Positions 43,548-53,313 of a stretch of 64,000 bases of DNA are shown in pieces (the stretch's first letter is position 1; each line of letters starts with the position of its first letter). The stretch is from Azospirillum sp. 47_25. GTDB lineage: Bacteria > Pseudomonadota > Alphaproteobacteria > RF32 > CAG-239. Made by a program: the position numbers and the translations under genes. The stretch spans positions 1 through 64,000 of the forward strand of contig MNTU01000044.1 in NCBI GenBank assembly GCA_001917125.1, in the 5' to 3' direction. The notes under the pieces were generated by a model. The model saw only the letters and a list, made by a program, of their open reading frames with translations. It searched no databases and was not told the origin of the DNA.

Positions 43548-44219
43548 ATGACGCTGGATTTATCAAAACTGGAATATGTTATTTTTGACTGGGACAACAC
43601 GCTGGCCGAAAGCCGGAGTACGTTGGTTCTGTCCGTCAACCGGGTTTTGAAGGAATACGGCCTGCCTGACTGGGAGGCGGTTAAAAGCCGCCGTAATCCG
43701 GATTTGTCTTTTCGCGATAATTTTCCGCTTGTCTTCGGGGCTGAAAATGCCGTTGCCGCTTACGAACGTTATGCTGAAATCTATAAAAGTGAGGTTCGCA
43801 GCCATATCAGCACCTTTCCCGGCGTGCGCGATGTTCTGGCTTTTTTTCATGCCCGCGGAATTCCGATGATGATTATGAGCAACAAAGACCGGCGTCTGAT
43901 GGAAATAGAACTGCCGCTGTTGTTTGATCCGCAGTTGTTTTCCCGTGTCGTCTGCGGTCATGAGGCCTCCCGTGACAAGCCTTATCCCGAGCAGATTTAT
44001 TACACTCTTGACGGTCTGTTGGCTCCGGCGGACATTACTCCTGAACGTGTATGGATGATAGGTGACAGCCCGATGGACAGCAAATCGGCCGAAGCCGCCA
44101 ATGCCCTCCCGGTACGCATAGGGCGCTCAATTTGGGGAGATGAAGGAGCCCCGGATACCAAGATTGTCTATTTCAACAATTTTGAAGATTTTTACCACAC
44201 GCTGAAGCTGATTAAATAG
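43548..44219 (+). CDS. HAD-family phosphatase, phosphoglycolate phosphatase-like
   Basis: A 223-aa protein. HAD motif I is FDWDNTLAES, motif II is IMSNKD, Lys of motif III is in ASRDKPYPEQ, and motif IV is MIGDSPMDSKSAE. The cap is a small helical bundle. The substrate is unknown; gph-like enzymes remove phosphate from small metabolites. AGGAAACC precedes the ATG. Confidence 0.85.
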   Translation: MTLDLSKLEYVIFDWDNTLAESRSTLVLSVNRVLKEYGLPDWEAVKSRRNPDLSFRDNFPLVFGAENAVAAYERYAEIYKSEVRSHISTFPGVRDVLAFFHARGIPMMIMSNKDRRLMEIELPLLFDPQLFSRVVCGHEASRDKPYPEQIYYTLDGLLAPADITPERVWMIGDSPMDSKSAEAANALPVRIGRSIWGDEGAPDTKIVYFNNFEDFYHTLKLIK

Positions 44220-44299
44220 ACAAATAAGGCTTGAAAAATTGTCTAAAAAACGCTAAGATGAATTCATTCTTTTTAACAGACAATTTTTCAGGTGACATA

Positions 44300-46408
44300 A
44301 TGGTCGATTATCCTTTTCTCGGAGCTCAATACCATAAAGACAAAACGGTTTTCCTCGTTCAGTCGGAACATGCCGCGGGAATGGAGCTCTGCTTGTTTTC
44401 CCCGGATGAAAAAGAAGAAATCCGCATAAAAATGAACAAGGGGGACGATAATGTCTGGACGGCGGAAGTCCCCGCCGTTAAACCCGGACAAAAATATGGA
44501 TACCGCGCGTATGGAGAATATGATCCCTCGCGCGGTTTGTTTTTTAACCCGGCCAAACTGGCAGTTGACCCTTACGGTTTTGAAGTCAGCAAGACCATGG
44601 ACGAGTGGACTTCTCCGTTGCTTGATATCGAAAATTCGCACGACAGCGCTCCGGTTATGCCTAAATCGGTGGTGGTGGACATGAAACGGATATTTGATCC
44701 GGAAAAATATCCCCATTTGCAGAAACGCCCGTCGTTTCCGATTGCCAAAGACATCATTTATGAAACCCATATCAAAAACTTTTCTCACCTGAATACCATG
44801 CTCCCCCGGGAAAAACGCGGCAAATTGTCCGGTCTGGGCGATTCATGGACCCTGAACTATTTCAAACGCCTCGGGGTTAATAATATTGAACTGATGCCGA
44901 TAGCTCCGACCTGCTGCGGCCGCCAGATTCAAAAACGGGAAGGGCGGACCGACAGTTGGGGTTATAATCCTTATTGCTTTTTTGCGGTCGATCCCCGTTA
45001 CGGCAATTGGGAAGATTTTGCCGCTGCCGTCAGTGAACTGCATAAGGCGGGAATAAAAGTGACGGTGGACGCTGTTTTTAACCATACCGGCGAACACGCC
45101 GCCACCGGAGAACGTAATCAGTCCCTGTCATTTAAATTGCTGGACAGCCCGAATTATTATCGGCCGGACGGAGACAACCGCGGGCGTTTTATGAACAGTA
45201 CCGGCTGCGACAATAACTTTAATCTTGATTCGCCGGCCGGCCGCGGCATTTTGCATAATTATCTCCTGTTGATGCACAAACTGGGCGTGGACGGCATCCG
45301 CTGGGATTTGGGCGGCGACAATGCATTGGATAATTACGGACGTTTTCAGGAGGACGGAGCCTTTATTCAGGAATTGCGCTTTGCCACCCAAAAGCTGGGT
45401 ATGGAAATGTATGTGGAACCCTGGAGCGCGATGGGCGGAAATTACAGCGGGCGGTTTGCGGCGCTGGTTCCCGGCGTCAAGGAATGGAGCGACAGCCGCA
45501 AAAACTTTGTCGGTGAATTTTTCAGCAGCCGCAACGGTCTGCTCGGACAATTCGGCAATCAGGTTGCCGGTTCTTCGAATGTTGATCCTCACACCAATGA
45601 AAGCGCTGTCATCGGAACCGGACGCAGTCATGACGGTTTCAGTCTGCTCGGCGCCTATCAGCACCCGAAAAACACCTATCCTAACGGGGAGGAAGGGCGG
45701 GACGGCAGTCCTGATATTTACGCCAAGTCATATAATGAAGAGGAATTGTTCCGCCGGGCCAACAGCGATATCGCTTTTAACATTCTCAGCAAAGGGATAC
45801 CTCTGATCCGCAATGGTGATGAACGCGGTTATTCCGACCCCAACAATAATCCTTATTGTATTGATGATGCGACCGTCTGGCTGAACTGGGACGAACTGCC
45901 GCCGCGCAAACGCCGCCTGTTTTTAAACATCTGCCGGTTAAACGCCTTTCGCAGCCGCCACCCCGTTTTCAGCGATCTACAGCTTTTTGACGGCCAGGTG
46001 GTTGAAGCCAACGGGGCGAAAGACATTACCTGGCTGCGGCCGGACGGCAGGGAAATGGAAGGCTCCGATTGGAATTACTATCATGCCAAAACCGGCGCTT
46101 ATATGCTCAACGGCAGCAATAATAAAGGTAAACCCCGGGATGACGATTTTATGATTATGGTTTCCGGAGACAACTATCATACCGTTGACTATAAACTTCC
46201 GACGCCTCCGGGCGGCGGTAAGTGGCAGCTGGTTTTCGACAGTTCCCAGGAAGAGTTTGCCTCCCGCGTGCAACAGTTTGAACCCGGCAGTTCTTATGCC
46301 CTGAAACCATATTCCTATGTTATTTTGACGCATAAGAACAATATTGCCCGTGTCAACGTAAACACGTTGAAAGCTTTGGCGGCAAGAAAGAACGCAAAAA
46401 GGCGCTGA
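44300..46408 (+). CDS. glgX: Glycogen debranching enzyme, GlgX-type (GH13)
   Basis: About 702 aa from ATG 44300 (AGGTGAC upstream). It starts with the N-terminal beta-sandwich (isoamylase CBM48-like, GQKYGYRAYGEYDPSRGLFF) and continues into a GH13 barrel. Catalytic residues are visible: nucleophile Asp336 in GIRWDLGG, acid/base Glu373 in MYVEPW, and the AVFNHTGEH motif. It is expected to cut alpha-1,6 branches of glycogen. No other glycogen genes lie in the window, so the pathway role is by family only. Confidence 0.85.
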   Translation: MVDYPFLGAQYHKDKTVFLVQSEHAAGMELCLFSPDEKEEIRIKMNKGDDNVWTAEVPAVKPGQKYGYRAYGEYDPSRGLFFNPAKLAVDPYGFEVSKTMDEWTSPLLDIENSHDSAPVMPKSVVVDMKRIFDPEKYPHLQKRPSFPIAKDIIYETHIKNFSHLNTMLPREKRGKLSGLGDSWTLNYFKRLGVNNIELMPIAPTCCGRQIQKREGRTDSWGYNPYCFFAVDPRYGNWEDFAAAVSELHKAGIKVTVDAVFNHTGEHAATGERNQSLSFKLLDSPNYYRPDGDNRGRFMNSTGCDNNFNLDSPAGRGILHNYLLLMHKLGVDGIRWDLGGDNALDNYGRFQEDGAFIQELRFATQKLGMEMYVEPWSAMGGNYSGRFAALVPGVKEWSDSRKNFVGEFFSSRNGLLGQFGNQVAGSSNVDPHTNESAVIGTGRSHDGFSLLGAYQHPKNTYPNGEEGRDGSPDIYAKSYNEEELFRRANSDIAFNILSKGIPLIRNGDERGYSDPNNNPYCIDDATVWLNWDELPPRKRRLFLNICRLNAFRSRHPVFSDLQLFDGQVVEANGAKDITWLRPDGREMEGSDWNYYHAKTGAYMLNGSNNKGKPRDDDFMIMVSGDNYHTVDYKLPTPPGGGKWQLVFDSSQEEFASRVQQFEPGSSYALKPYSYVILTHKNNIARVNVNTLKALAARKNAKRR

Positions 46409-46478
46409 TATTAGCAAAATATTAAAGGACTTCTTTTATGCTTATAGTCCAACGGCCGGTCATCCAGAGGGGTAGAGC

Positions 46479-48047
46479 ATGAAAGACAATTCCGACATTG
46501 ATTATAAACGGCGGACGCATTATATCATAATTGCGCTGCTGGGTATTGCTGTGCTGTGGCTGAATTATTGCAGCCTGAGAGCGCATGTCTCGTCAAATTC
46601 CCGGCTCATCACCGATTATCAGCCCAAGGAGGACGAATTGGCCCGATATCGTAACCCGGCGGTTGCCGGCATATTCTATTCCGCCGACAAAGACCGGCTG
46701 GACAGCGAAGTAGAGCATTATCTGGCGGATACCGCTTCGCCGTTGGATTACCAGCCCCGGATTTTGATTGTGCCGCATGCCGGTTATGTTTATTCGGCTT
46801 CAACGGCGGCTAAAGCTTACGGCCGTCTGCAAAAATATGCCGCAAAAATCAAAAACGTTATTTTGCTCGGGCCGTCTCACCGTGTTGCTTTTCGGGGAGC
46901 GGCGCTCCCTTCGGCTGATTTCTTTGCCACCCCGCTGGGAGCCGTTCCGGTTAACCGGGAGTTGACCGCGCAGCTTGCCGCTTTGCCGGGATTTAAAATT
47001 GATGATCATCCCCACAAGGAAGAACACAGTTTGGAAGTGCAGCTGCCTTTTCTGCAAAAAGTTTTGAAAAATTTTAAGATTATTCCTGTCGTTTACGGAG
47101 AGGTCGATCCCGGGCTTTTGGCGCAGGCTCTGGAGCCTCTGGTCGAAAGAGACGATACGCTGCTGGTCGTTTCGGCAGACCTGTCTCATTACAACGATTA
47201 CGAAACCGCCAGGGAACTGGACGGCCGCACGGCCGATATGGTTGCCAATAATCAGGCGGAACTGGAAAACCACATGTCCTGCGGGGCCGACGGCATTAAT
47301 GCCGCACTGCTGATAGCCAAAGAAGCCGCTCTGCGTCCGGAAATGCTTGAACTGCTCAATTCCGGCGATACGTCCGGCGACAAACAGCGCGTTGTCGGCT
47401 ACGGAGCCTGGAGCTTTGGCGAAGGAGAAAAACCGGCGTCCAAACCGAAACTGTCGCCGCTGGAACGGGAAACCGAGAATTTAAAATTGTTTGCCGCGGC
47501 TTATAAAGACCAGTTGCGCCGAATTGTCAGCCGTTCGCTTGCCGAAGCGGTTCAGCACAAACACTATTCGCCCGCGCGAAAAGATTACGGCAACGAACTT
47601 TTTGATAAAGGCGCTTCTTTTGTAACGCTGAAGCAAAACGGAGAATTGCGCGGCTGTGTCGGAACGGTGGTTCCCCATGTCGCCGTTGCTCATGATTTGG
47701 CCGAAAATGCGTATCGCGCCGCAATGGAAGACGGACGTTTTTCGCCGCTGACGGAAGAAGAACTCTCCCGCACCCGCTTTTCAATTTCACTTCTGACCGG
47801 CTTTGAGCGAGTGCCTTACTGGGATGAATCTGATTTGCTGAATCGCATCAGACCGGGAATTGACGGCCTGATTATCCGCGACGGCGACCGTCAGGGACTG
47901 TTCTTGCCTTCTGTCTGGAAAGAGCTTCCCGACAAGGCTGAATTTCTGAAGAATTTAAAAGTAAAGGCCGGGTTTAATCCCAGCTATTGGTCAAATAACA
48001 TAAAGGTCTATCGTTTTAGAACCGTGGAGATAAATGATGAAGATTAA
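46479..48047 (+). CDS. MEMO1–AMMECR1 fusion (AmmeMemoRadiSam proteins B and A)
   Basis: A 522-aa protein. An N-terminal membrane segment (HYIIIALLGIAVLWLNYC) anchors it. The MEMO1 domain (about 55–310) has RILIVPHAGYVYSA, LLGPSHRVAF, EEHSLEVQLPFLQ and SADLSHY, with the metal-binding His residues. The AMMECR1 domain (about 330–515) has TLKQNGELRGCVG. The two families are usually encoded with a radical SAM enzyme (AmmeMemoRadiSam system); that gene is not in this window. The stop lies 14 bp inside the next gene. Confidence 0.85.
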   Translation: MKDNSDIDYKRRTHYIIIALLGIAVLWLNYCSLRAHVSSNSRLITDYQPKEDELARYRNPAVAGIFYSADKDRLDSEVEHYLADTASPLDYQPRILIVPHAGYVYSASTAAKAYGRLQKYAAKIKNVILLGPSHRVAFRGAALPSADFFATPLGAVPVNRELTAQLAALPGFKIDDHPHKEEHSLEVQLPFLQKVLKNFKIIPVVYGEVDPGLLAQALEPLVERDDTLLVVSADLSHYNDYETARELDGRTADMVANNQAELENHMSCGADGINAALLIAKEAALRPEMLELLNSGDTSGDKQRVVGYGAWSFGEGEKPASKPKLSPLERETENLKLFAAAYKDQLRRIVSRSLAEAVQHKHYSPARKDYGNELFDKGASFVTLKQNGELRGCVGTVVPHVAVAHDLAENAYRAAMEDGRFSPLTEEELSRTRFSISLLTGFERVPYWDESDLLNRIRPGIDGLIIRDGDRQGLFLPSVWKELPDKAEFLKNLKVKAGFNPSYWSNNIKVYRFRTVEINDED

Positions 48048-49749
48048 CGGATACGAAATTGCTTTGAGCGAGGCGCAGCTGGACGATATCATAAATAACC
48101 GCATGCGCAGGGTAAAACTGGTTTCCAAAGATTTTGCCGGCTATAAAAATCTGACCGAAGGCAATAAAAAGGCTTTGGAACATCTGGTTGCTGCCGCCAA
48201 AATTTTTGACGATGTGGCGATGGAGCAGGATCACGAGATGAACCTGCCGATGAAAAAAGCCTTGGAAGAAGCTGCCCAAAACAGTACTTATGCCGCCAAG
48301 GCGCTCAAACTTTTCACCTCTTTCCACGGTGTGGAAGGACACAACGGTATTGACCTGGAACCGGTCGAAATTTTCAAAGGCATCAAAGGAGCCAAAGGAC
48401 GCAATTTTTATCCGGCGGATTTGGGGGTTGAAGAGTTCCATGAGATTTTGACCCGAATGGTCAACGAAGGCAAAATCGACGAAGTCAAAAAGATTTTGAG
48501 CGTGCGCACCATGGTGCGCCGCGACGGCAAAAACCTGAAGGCGATTGACTATACCGAATATTTCAAGGATGCTTTCTCCAAAGCGGCCAATGAAATCGAA
48601 GTTGCCGCCCATTATACCACCGATGAAGATTTTAAAGATTATCTCGGCTGGCAGGCGCAGGCCCTGCTGCAAAACAACGAAGATATGGACATGCTGGCGG
48701 ACAAGCATTGGGCCGTGCTGCAAAACAACAACCAGCTGGAATTTACTCTCGGCCGTGAAAGCTATGACGATGAACTGACCCCGACCGTTTACGACAATCC
48801 CGCTTTGCTGGAACTTCTGAACCAACATCAGATTGAAGTCAATCCCAAAGATATGCTCGGTGTGCGCGTCGGCATTATTAACAAAGAAGGCACGGATCTG
48901 ATTCTCAAGTTTAAGCAGCATATGCCGGAACTGGCCAAATTAATGCCTTATGCCGGACAATATCATCAGTCGGTTTCCGACGCCGGTGAATTGAAACAAA
49001 CCATGGTTGACGTTGATGTTGTTGCCCTGACCGGAGATTATGCCCAGTGCCGCGGCGCCATTACCACGGCGCAGAATCTGCCCAACAACGACAAACTGGC
49101 AATTAAAACCGGCGGCGGTCGCCGCAATGCTTATCACCGTCAGGTGCGTATGAGCGGCGATCCCGAACGCAACCGGAAACTGCTTGAGCGCCTGGTTGCG
49201 CCGGAACTGCATAAATATTTTGATTTGGAGGCTGATCACCTGTTTGTCATCGGCCACGAAAACGGGCATTCCCTCGGGCCGGACAATGAATATCAGCGCG
49301 CTCTCGGACTTTATAAAAGCACCGTTGAAGAAGAAAAGGCCGACGTTGTCTCCATCGCCTTTATGCCTGAATATGTCAAAGCCGGTGTAATTGACGGGGA
49401 AACTTTAAAGAAAATTTACACCACCTGGGTCGCTTACCGCCTGTTTCTGAAAGCGCAGCCGTTGGAAGCCCATCGTGTCGGGGAACTGATTCATTTTAAC
49501 TTCCTGCATGATAACGGAGCCTTCTGGTTTGATGATGAGCATAAGCTGCACATCAATTTTGACAAGTTCCATGATGTTGTTTACGCCATGCTGAAAGAGA
49601 CGATTGAAGTCCAGTTGTCAAAATCGTCGGAAAAAGCCAAAGCTTTTATTGATAAATATACTAAATGGGGTAAAGAATCCCAGTATATTGCCAAAGTTCA
49701 AAACGAGCTCGGCGTCAAAAACTATATATGGATTGAGGATAATTTTTAG
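48034..49749 (+). CDS. M49-like (dipeptidyl-peptidase III type) zinc metallopeptidase
   Basis: A 571-aa protein. The zinc motif is HENGH in FVIGHENGHSLGP, one residue shorter than the HExxGH of classical DPP III; the third ligand is in STVEEEKADVVSIAF, like the EExxAD motif of the family. No signal peptide, so it is cytoplasmic. Bacterial relatives are dipeptidyl-peptidases or of unknown substrate. The start overlaps the preceding gene; GGAG lies upstream of two consecutive ATGs at 48034 and 48037. Confidence 0.75.
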   Translation: MMKINGYEIALSEAQLDDIINNRMRRVKLVSKDFAGYKNLTEGNKKALEHLVAAAKIFDDVAMEQDHEMNLPMKKALEEAAQNSTYAAKALKLFTSFHGVEGHNGIDLEPVEIFKGIKGAKGRNFYPADLGVEEFHEILTRMVNEGKIDEVKKILSVRTMVRRDGKNLKAIDYTEYFKDAFSKAANEIEVAAHYTTDEDFKDYLGWQAQALLQNNEDMDMLADKHWAVLQNNNQLEFTLGRESYDDELTPTVYDNPALLELLNQHQIEVNPKDMLGVRVGIINKEGTDLILKFKQHMPELAKLMPYAGQYHQSVSDAGELKQTMVDVDVVALTGDYAQCRGAITTAQNLPNNDKLAIKTGGGRRNAYHRQVRMSGDPERNRKLLERLVAPELHKYFDLEADHLFVIGHENGHSLGPDNEYQRALGLYKSTVEEEKADVVSIAFMPEYVKAGVIDGETLKKIYTTWVAYRLFLKAQPLEAHRVGELIHFNFLHDNGAFWFDDEHKLHINFDKFHDVVYAMLKETIEVQLSKSSEKAKAFIDKYTKWGKESQYIAKVQNELGVKNYIWIEDNF

Positions 49750-49751
49750 AT

Positions 49752-51134
49752 ATGTATTACAGCTTCTTTGAGATTTTCTCGATAGGGGTCGGCCCGTCGA
49801 GTTCGCATACTGTCGGCCCGATGCGGGCGGCCAAACGCTGGCTGGATAACCTGCGTAAAGAAAATCTGTTCGAGAAAGTTGCCAAAGTTGAGGTAACCTT
49901 ATACGGCTCTCTGGCTCTGACCGGTTTCGGTCATGGAACGGTCAAGGCAATTGTCTACGGGCTGATGGGCCTGGAGGCCGAAGCCATCGACCCTGAAATT
50001 CCTTATGTTAATGCCGTCGAACGCGATAAAATTCTCCACCTCGGGCAGGAGCGTGCCATTCCTTTCGATTTGGATAAAAACGTTGTTTTTGAAAAGGAAA
50101 TATTTCTGCCCGAACATTCCAACGGCATGCGTTTCAAAGCGCTGGACGCTGACGGCCGGGTTTTGCTGAATGAGGTCTATTTTTCGGTCGGCGGCGGAAC
50201 CGTTGCCCGTCAGGATGAAATGGCTTCCCGCAGCGAACGCGAGCCCTATAAGGTGCCCTACGACTTTGAAAGCTGCAGTCAGTTGATGACGCTTTGCGAA
50301 AAACATAATCTGACCATTGCCGAATTGGTTATGGCCAATGAAACGGCTCTGCGTCCGGCAGAAGAAGTGGAAGCGGGCATAGCCAAAATCAACCGGGTGA
50401 TGCAGCATTCGCTTGAGCGCGGAATGAAAGCTCAGGGCATTTTGCCCGGCGGTCTGAACATTGAACGCCGTGCCCACAAACTTTATCAGCGGCTGGAAGA
50501 AAAATTTATCAACAATGATTATGATCCGCTGGATATGATTGACTGGATTAATCTTTGGGGTTTCGCCGTTGCCGAAGAAAATGCTTCCGGCGGCCAGGTG
50601 GTAACCGCACCGACCATGGGATCGGCCGGAATTATTCCTGCCGTCATGCGCTATTATGAGCGTTTTGCCCATGTCAAATCACCTTATAAAGTAGATGAAG
50701 GCGTGAAAGTCTTCCTTTTGACCGCCTCGGCAATTTGCAGCCTCTATCGTACCAATGCCTCCATTTCCGGCGCCGAAGTCGGCTGCCAGGGCGAAGTCGG
50801 TGTCGCCTGCTCCATGGCTGCCGCCGGTTTGGTTGCCGCAATGGGCGGCAGCAACAGACAGGTTGAAAATGCTGCCGAAATTGCCATGGAACACAATCTC
50901 GGACTGACCTGCGATCCGTTAAGCGGCTTGGTTCAGGTTCCCTGTATCGAGCGCAATGCCATGGGAGCCATCAAAGCGGTCAATTCCGCCCGTTTGGCCC
51001 TGCGCGGAACCGGCCAGCACGTCGTTTCGCTCGACAGCGTGATTAAAACCATGTTTGACACCGGGCGCGACATGCACAACAAATACAAGGAAACCTCGCT
51101 CGGCGGTCTGGCCGTCAATGTGGCGAACTGCTAA
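49752..51134 (+). CDS. sdaA: L-serine ammonia-lyase (Fe-S type)
   Basis: A 460-aa single-chain enzyme turning L-serine into pyruvate and ammonia. It starts [20 protein letters not shown], the hallmark of the beta-like domain. The alpha-like part has [17 protein letters not shown] and [18 protein letters not shown], whose Cys residues bind the [4Fe-4S] cluster. It starts 2 bp after the M49-like peptidase stop, so the two are co-transcribed. Confidence 0.95.
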   Translation: MYYSFFEIFSIGVGPSSSHTVGPMRAAKRWLDNLRKENLFEKVAKVEVTLYGSLALTGFGHGTVKAIVYGLMGLEAEAIDPEIPYVNAVERDKILHLGQERAIPFDLDKNVVFEKEIFLPEHSNGMRFKALDADGRVLLNEVYFSVGGGTVARQDEMASRSEREPYKVPYDFESCSQLMTLCEKHNLTIAELVMANETALRPAEEVEAGIAKINRVMQHSLERGMKAQGILPGGLNIERRAHKLYQRLEEKFINNDYDPLDMIDWINLWGFAVAEENASGGQVVTAPTMGSAGIIPAVMRYYERFAHVKSPYKVDEGVKVFLLTASAICSLYRTNASISGAEVGCQGEVGVACSMAAAGLVAAMGGSNRQVENAAEIAMEHNLGLTCDPLSGLVQVPCIERNAMGAIKAVNSARLALRGTGQHVVSLDSVIKTMFDTGRDMHNKYKETSLGGLAVNVANC

Positions 51135-51221
51135 AAAGTCAGATAATTTTCTTGCCTTATTTGCAAAAATATCCCACTATACTAGGCAATAAACGTGTCA
51201 TTTACGGTGGGATTTTTTTAT

Positions 51222-51590
51222 ATGTATAAAAAATTAATTGCCGGTGAGTTCGGCCTGCGTGATACTTTCTGGAAATACGGCGTCATGGGAACGCTCTTGG
51301 GGCTGTTTGTCGTCAAGCTGTTCGGCAGCCTGCTGGCGCCTAAACTGGCCGGGGTCAGCATCTATAAATATTTTACGGTTTATTTTAATCCGCTTACCAT
51401 GGATACCGGCATCGTCGTTTACACCGTCTGCTATCTCACCAGTCTGTTTGTCTTTGTGGCCTACAACATTTCAATGGTGCTGGCCGTCTGGCGGAGTGCG
51501 GCCGCTTATGAGCGGAGTCCCTGGCTGCGCCATATTGCCCGCCTGATGATGCTTTTGATTGTCTATACCTGCTTCCGTCTCATCTTTTAG
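51222..51590 (+). CDS. Small multi-pass membrane protein, unknown
   Basis: 122 aa from ATG 51222; the in-frame GTG at 51195 is less likely. About three hydrophobic segments (VMGTLLGLFVVKLFG, VVYTVCYLTSLFVFVAY, IARLMMLLIVYTCF). No family is recognised. A lipoprotein gene follows 12 bp downstream. Confidence 0.6.
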   Translation: MYKKLIAGEFGLRDTFWKYGVMGTLLGLFVVKLFGSLLAPKLAGVSIYKYFTVYFNPLTMDTGIVVYTVCYLTSLFVFVAYNISMVLAVWRSAAAYERSPWLRHIARLMMLLIVYTCFRLIF

Positions 51591-51602
51591 AAAGGAAACC
51601 GG

Positions 51603-51764
51603 ATGAAAAAGATATTTGCCTTTTTTGCACTTTTGTTGTTGTGGGGGTGTGTCGAAGCCGGGGAATTTACGCCCAAACGCCACCGGATGCATGATTTGAA
51701 CCGCACCGAAACCTGCGCGCAGGATTCCCGCAAATGCATTCAGGGGACAAACATTCCCTGGTAA
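51603..51764 (+). CDS. 53-aa lipoprotein
   Basis: A short ORF with a clear lipoprotein signal (MKKIFAFFALLLLWGC, Cys16 as the lipid site) and a short mature part ending CIQGTNIPW with two further Cys. AGAAAGGAAACCGG precedes the ATG. It is probably co-transcribed with the upstream membrane protein. The function is unknown. Confidence 0.6.
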   Translation: MKKIFAFFALLLLWGCVEAGEFTPKRHRMHDLNRTETCAQDSRKCIQGTNIPW

Positions 51765-51779
51765 AATAAGTAATAAAAA

Positions 51780-51803
51780 AAGCACCTTTCAAGGTGCTTT
51801 TTT
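51780..51803. terminator. Bidirectional terminator
   Basis: AGCACCTT–TC–AAGGTGCT with A-run before and T-run after lies between the lipoprotein gene and the convergent DEAD-like gene. Confidence 0.85.
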
Positions 51804-51805
51804 TA

Positions 51806-52603
51806 TTAATCAATATTAACCACCAAGCCTTTGTTAATTAAAAAATTCGGAGTTTTGCCGTTAAAACTGTTATATTTTTTCACCAGTTCCAAAGCCTCGT
51901 TGTCGGCAACCGGCTGGCGATTGTGGCTGCTGCCCGAAGTTTTTGCCGCTTTGGCCGGAACCGCGCTTTGCGCCGTCATTTCGGCTTCCTGCTCTTTGGC
52001 TTTGTCAACTTTGATTTCTTCCGGCGCTTTCAGAATCTTGTCCAAAATGCCCTGTGTCTCTTTGGAGCGGCGGTTGGTGTAAACAATGTTCTGTTTGTCT
52101 GCCGGCAGAATTTCCAGAATTTTTTCCAGATTGCCCAGCTGTTTTTTCTTTTTGATTAAATTAATGTCGTCCACCACCAGAATATTGGTTTTCGTCAGGT
52201 CAAGCTTGTCTTCGCCGACCAGTTCCACCAGCAAATCCGGCGACCCGATAATTACATTGGCTTCATTGTCAATGTCTTCGTCTTTATCCTTAATTGTCGC
52301 TTCGTTGATTTCATGATATTTGTTGAAAATCGCCATCCGGTCGGAAGCAACCACCGACTGCTCTGAATCGGCGGTGATAATCAGAATGTTTCTCTGTTTG
52401 CCTTTGCCGTCGGAAATCAAATCAATCAGCGGAAAGACATAAGACGTCGTTTTGCCGCAGCCGGCCGGAGCAATCGTAAAAACGTCTTTTCCTTGTAAAA
52501 TGGAGGGAATAACGTCAGCCTGAACCGTCGTCGGTTCGGTGATGCCGAATTCGTCAATGGCCTGTACAGTCTTGGGGCTTAAGCCTAATTCTAAAAAATT
52601 CAT
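51806..52603 (-). CDS. One-lobe DEAD-box-like protein
   Basis: 265 aa. It has the N-terminal helicase lobe only: Q-motif region (FLELGLSPKTVQAIDEFGI… TTVQADVIP), Walker A APAGCGKTT, the Ib-like GSPDLLVEL, and motif II as VVDDINLI instead of DEAD. The C-terminal RecA lobe with the Arg finger is missing and is replaced by an acidic, Ala-rich linker and a short tail. ATP binding is possible but unwinding is not expected. The frame is intact, so it is likely a stable derived protein rather than a fragment. Confidence 0.75.
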   Translation of the reverse strand: MNFLELGLSPKTVQAIDEFGITEPTTVQADVIPSILQGKDVFTIAPAGCGKTTSYVFPLIDLISDGKGKQRNILIITADSEQSVVASDRMAIFNKYHEINEATIKDKDEDIDNEANVIIGSPDLLVELVGEDKLDLTKTNILVVDDINLIKKKKQLGNLEKILEILPADKQNIVYTNRRSKETQGILDKILKAPEEIKVDKAKEQEAEMTAQSAVPAKAAKTSGSSHNRQPVADNEALELVKKYNSFNGKTPNFLINKGLVVNID

Positions 52604-52679
52604 GGTAGTTCTTCTTATTTTTCTGGTCTATTTTAATTTCTTGCAGTATCATGTATTTTATAAAGTTAGTCAACCATAA

Positions 52680-53240
52680 ATGAAAGTCACTGCCATGTTG
52701 ATGAATAAAAACGATTCAATCCTGCTCATTATTGACGTGCAGGAGAACTTAGCCCCGGCGCAGGAAAGCCCCCGCGAAGTAATCAACGGCTGCGCGTCGC
52801 TGCTGAATGTTGCCAAAAAACTGAGTATCCCCTTTCTGATTGCCGAGCAGGATCGCAGCAAGTTCGGCCCGACCATGATTGATTTGCGAAATGTTTTGGG
52901 CGATGACGGTGCCTATTTTGAAAAAGATACGCTTTCCTGCTACAAAAATGACAATATCCGCCGCGCTATCGAAAAATCAGGCAAAAAACAGCTGATTATT
53001 GCCGGACTGGAAACGCATCTTTGTGTGCTCCAGACGGCGATTGATTTTGCCGAAGCCGGATATAATGTCTTTGTGGTTGCTGACAGCAGTTCATCGCGCA
53101 ACGGCATGCAAAGCGTTATGGGCGTTCAGCGTCTGCTGCGCAACGGTGTGGACGTGGTGACCCGTGAAATGGTTATGTTTGAATGGATGGATCAGTCCGG
53201 CAGCCCGCTGTTTAACGAATTGTGGGAGCGCCGTCCCTGA
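52680..53240 (+). CDS. Isochorismatase-family cysteine hydrolase
   Basis: A 186-aa protein. The catalytic triad is visible: Asp in LLIIDVQENLAP, Lys near DTLSCYKN, and Cys in GLETHLCVLQTA. The family includes isochorismatase and nicotinamidase-like enzymes; the substrate is not known here. The exact start (52680 or the ATG at 52701) is unclear since no binding site is obvious. Convergent with the cupin gene. Confidence 0.85.
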   Translation: MKVTAMLMNKNDSILLIIDVQENLAPAQESPREVINGCASLLNVAKKLSIPFLIAEQDRSKFGPTMIDLRNVLGDDGAYFEKDTLSCYKNDNIRRAIEKSGKKQLIIAGLETHLCVLQTAIDFAEAGYNVFVVADSSSSRNGMQSVMGVQRLLRNGVDVVTREMVMFEWMDQSGSPLFNELWERRP

Positions 53241-53256
53241 AGCTTTTCCCGTAAAT

Positions 53257-53284
53257 AAAACCTCTGCGGCAAAGCAGAGGTTTT
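53257..53284. terminator. Bidirectional terminator
   Basis: AAAACCTCTGC–GGCAAA–GCAGAGGTTTT lies between convergent genes. Confidence 0.85.
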
Positions 53285-53313
53285 ATTTTGTTTGTTTTCT
53301 TGCGTACGGGCAG

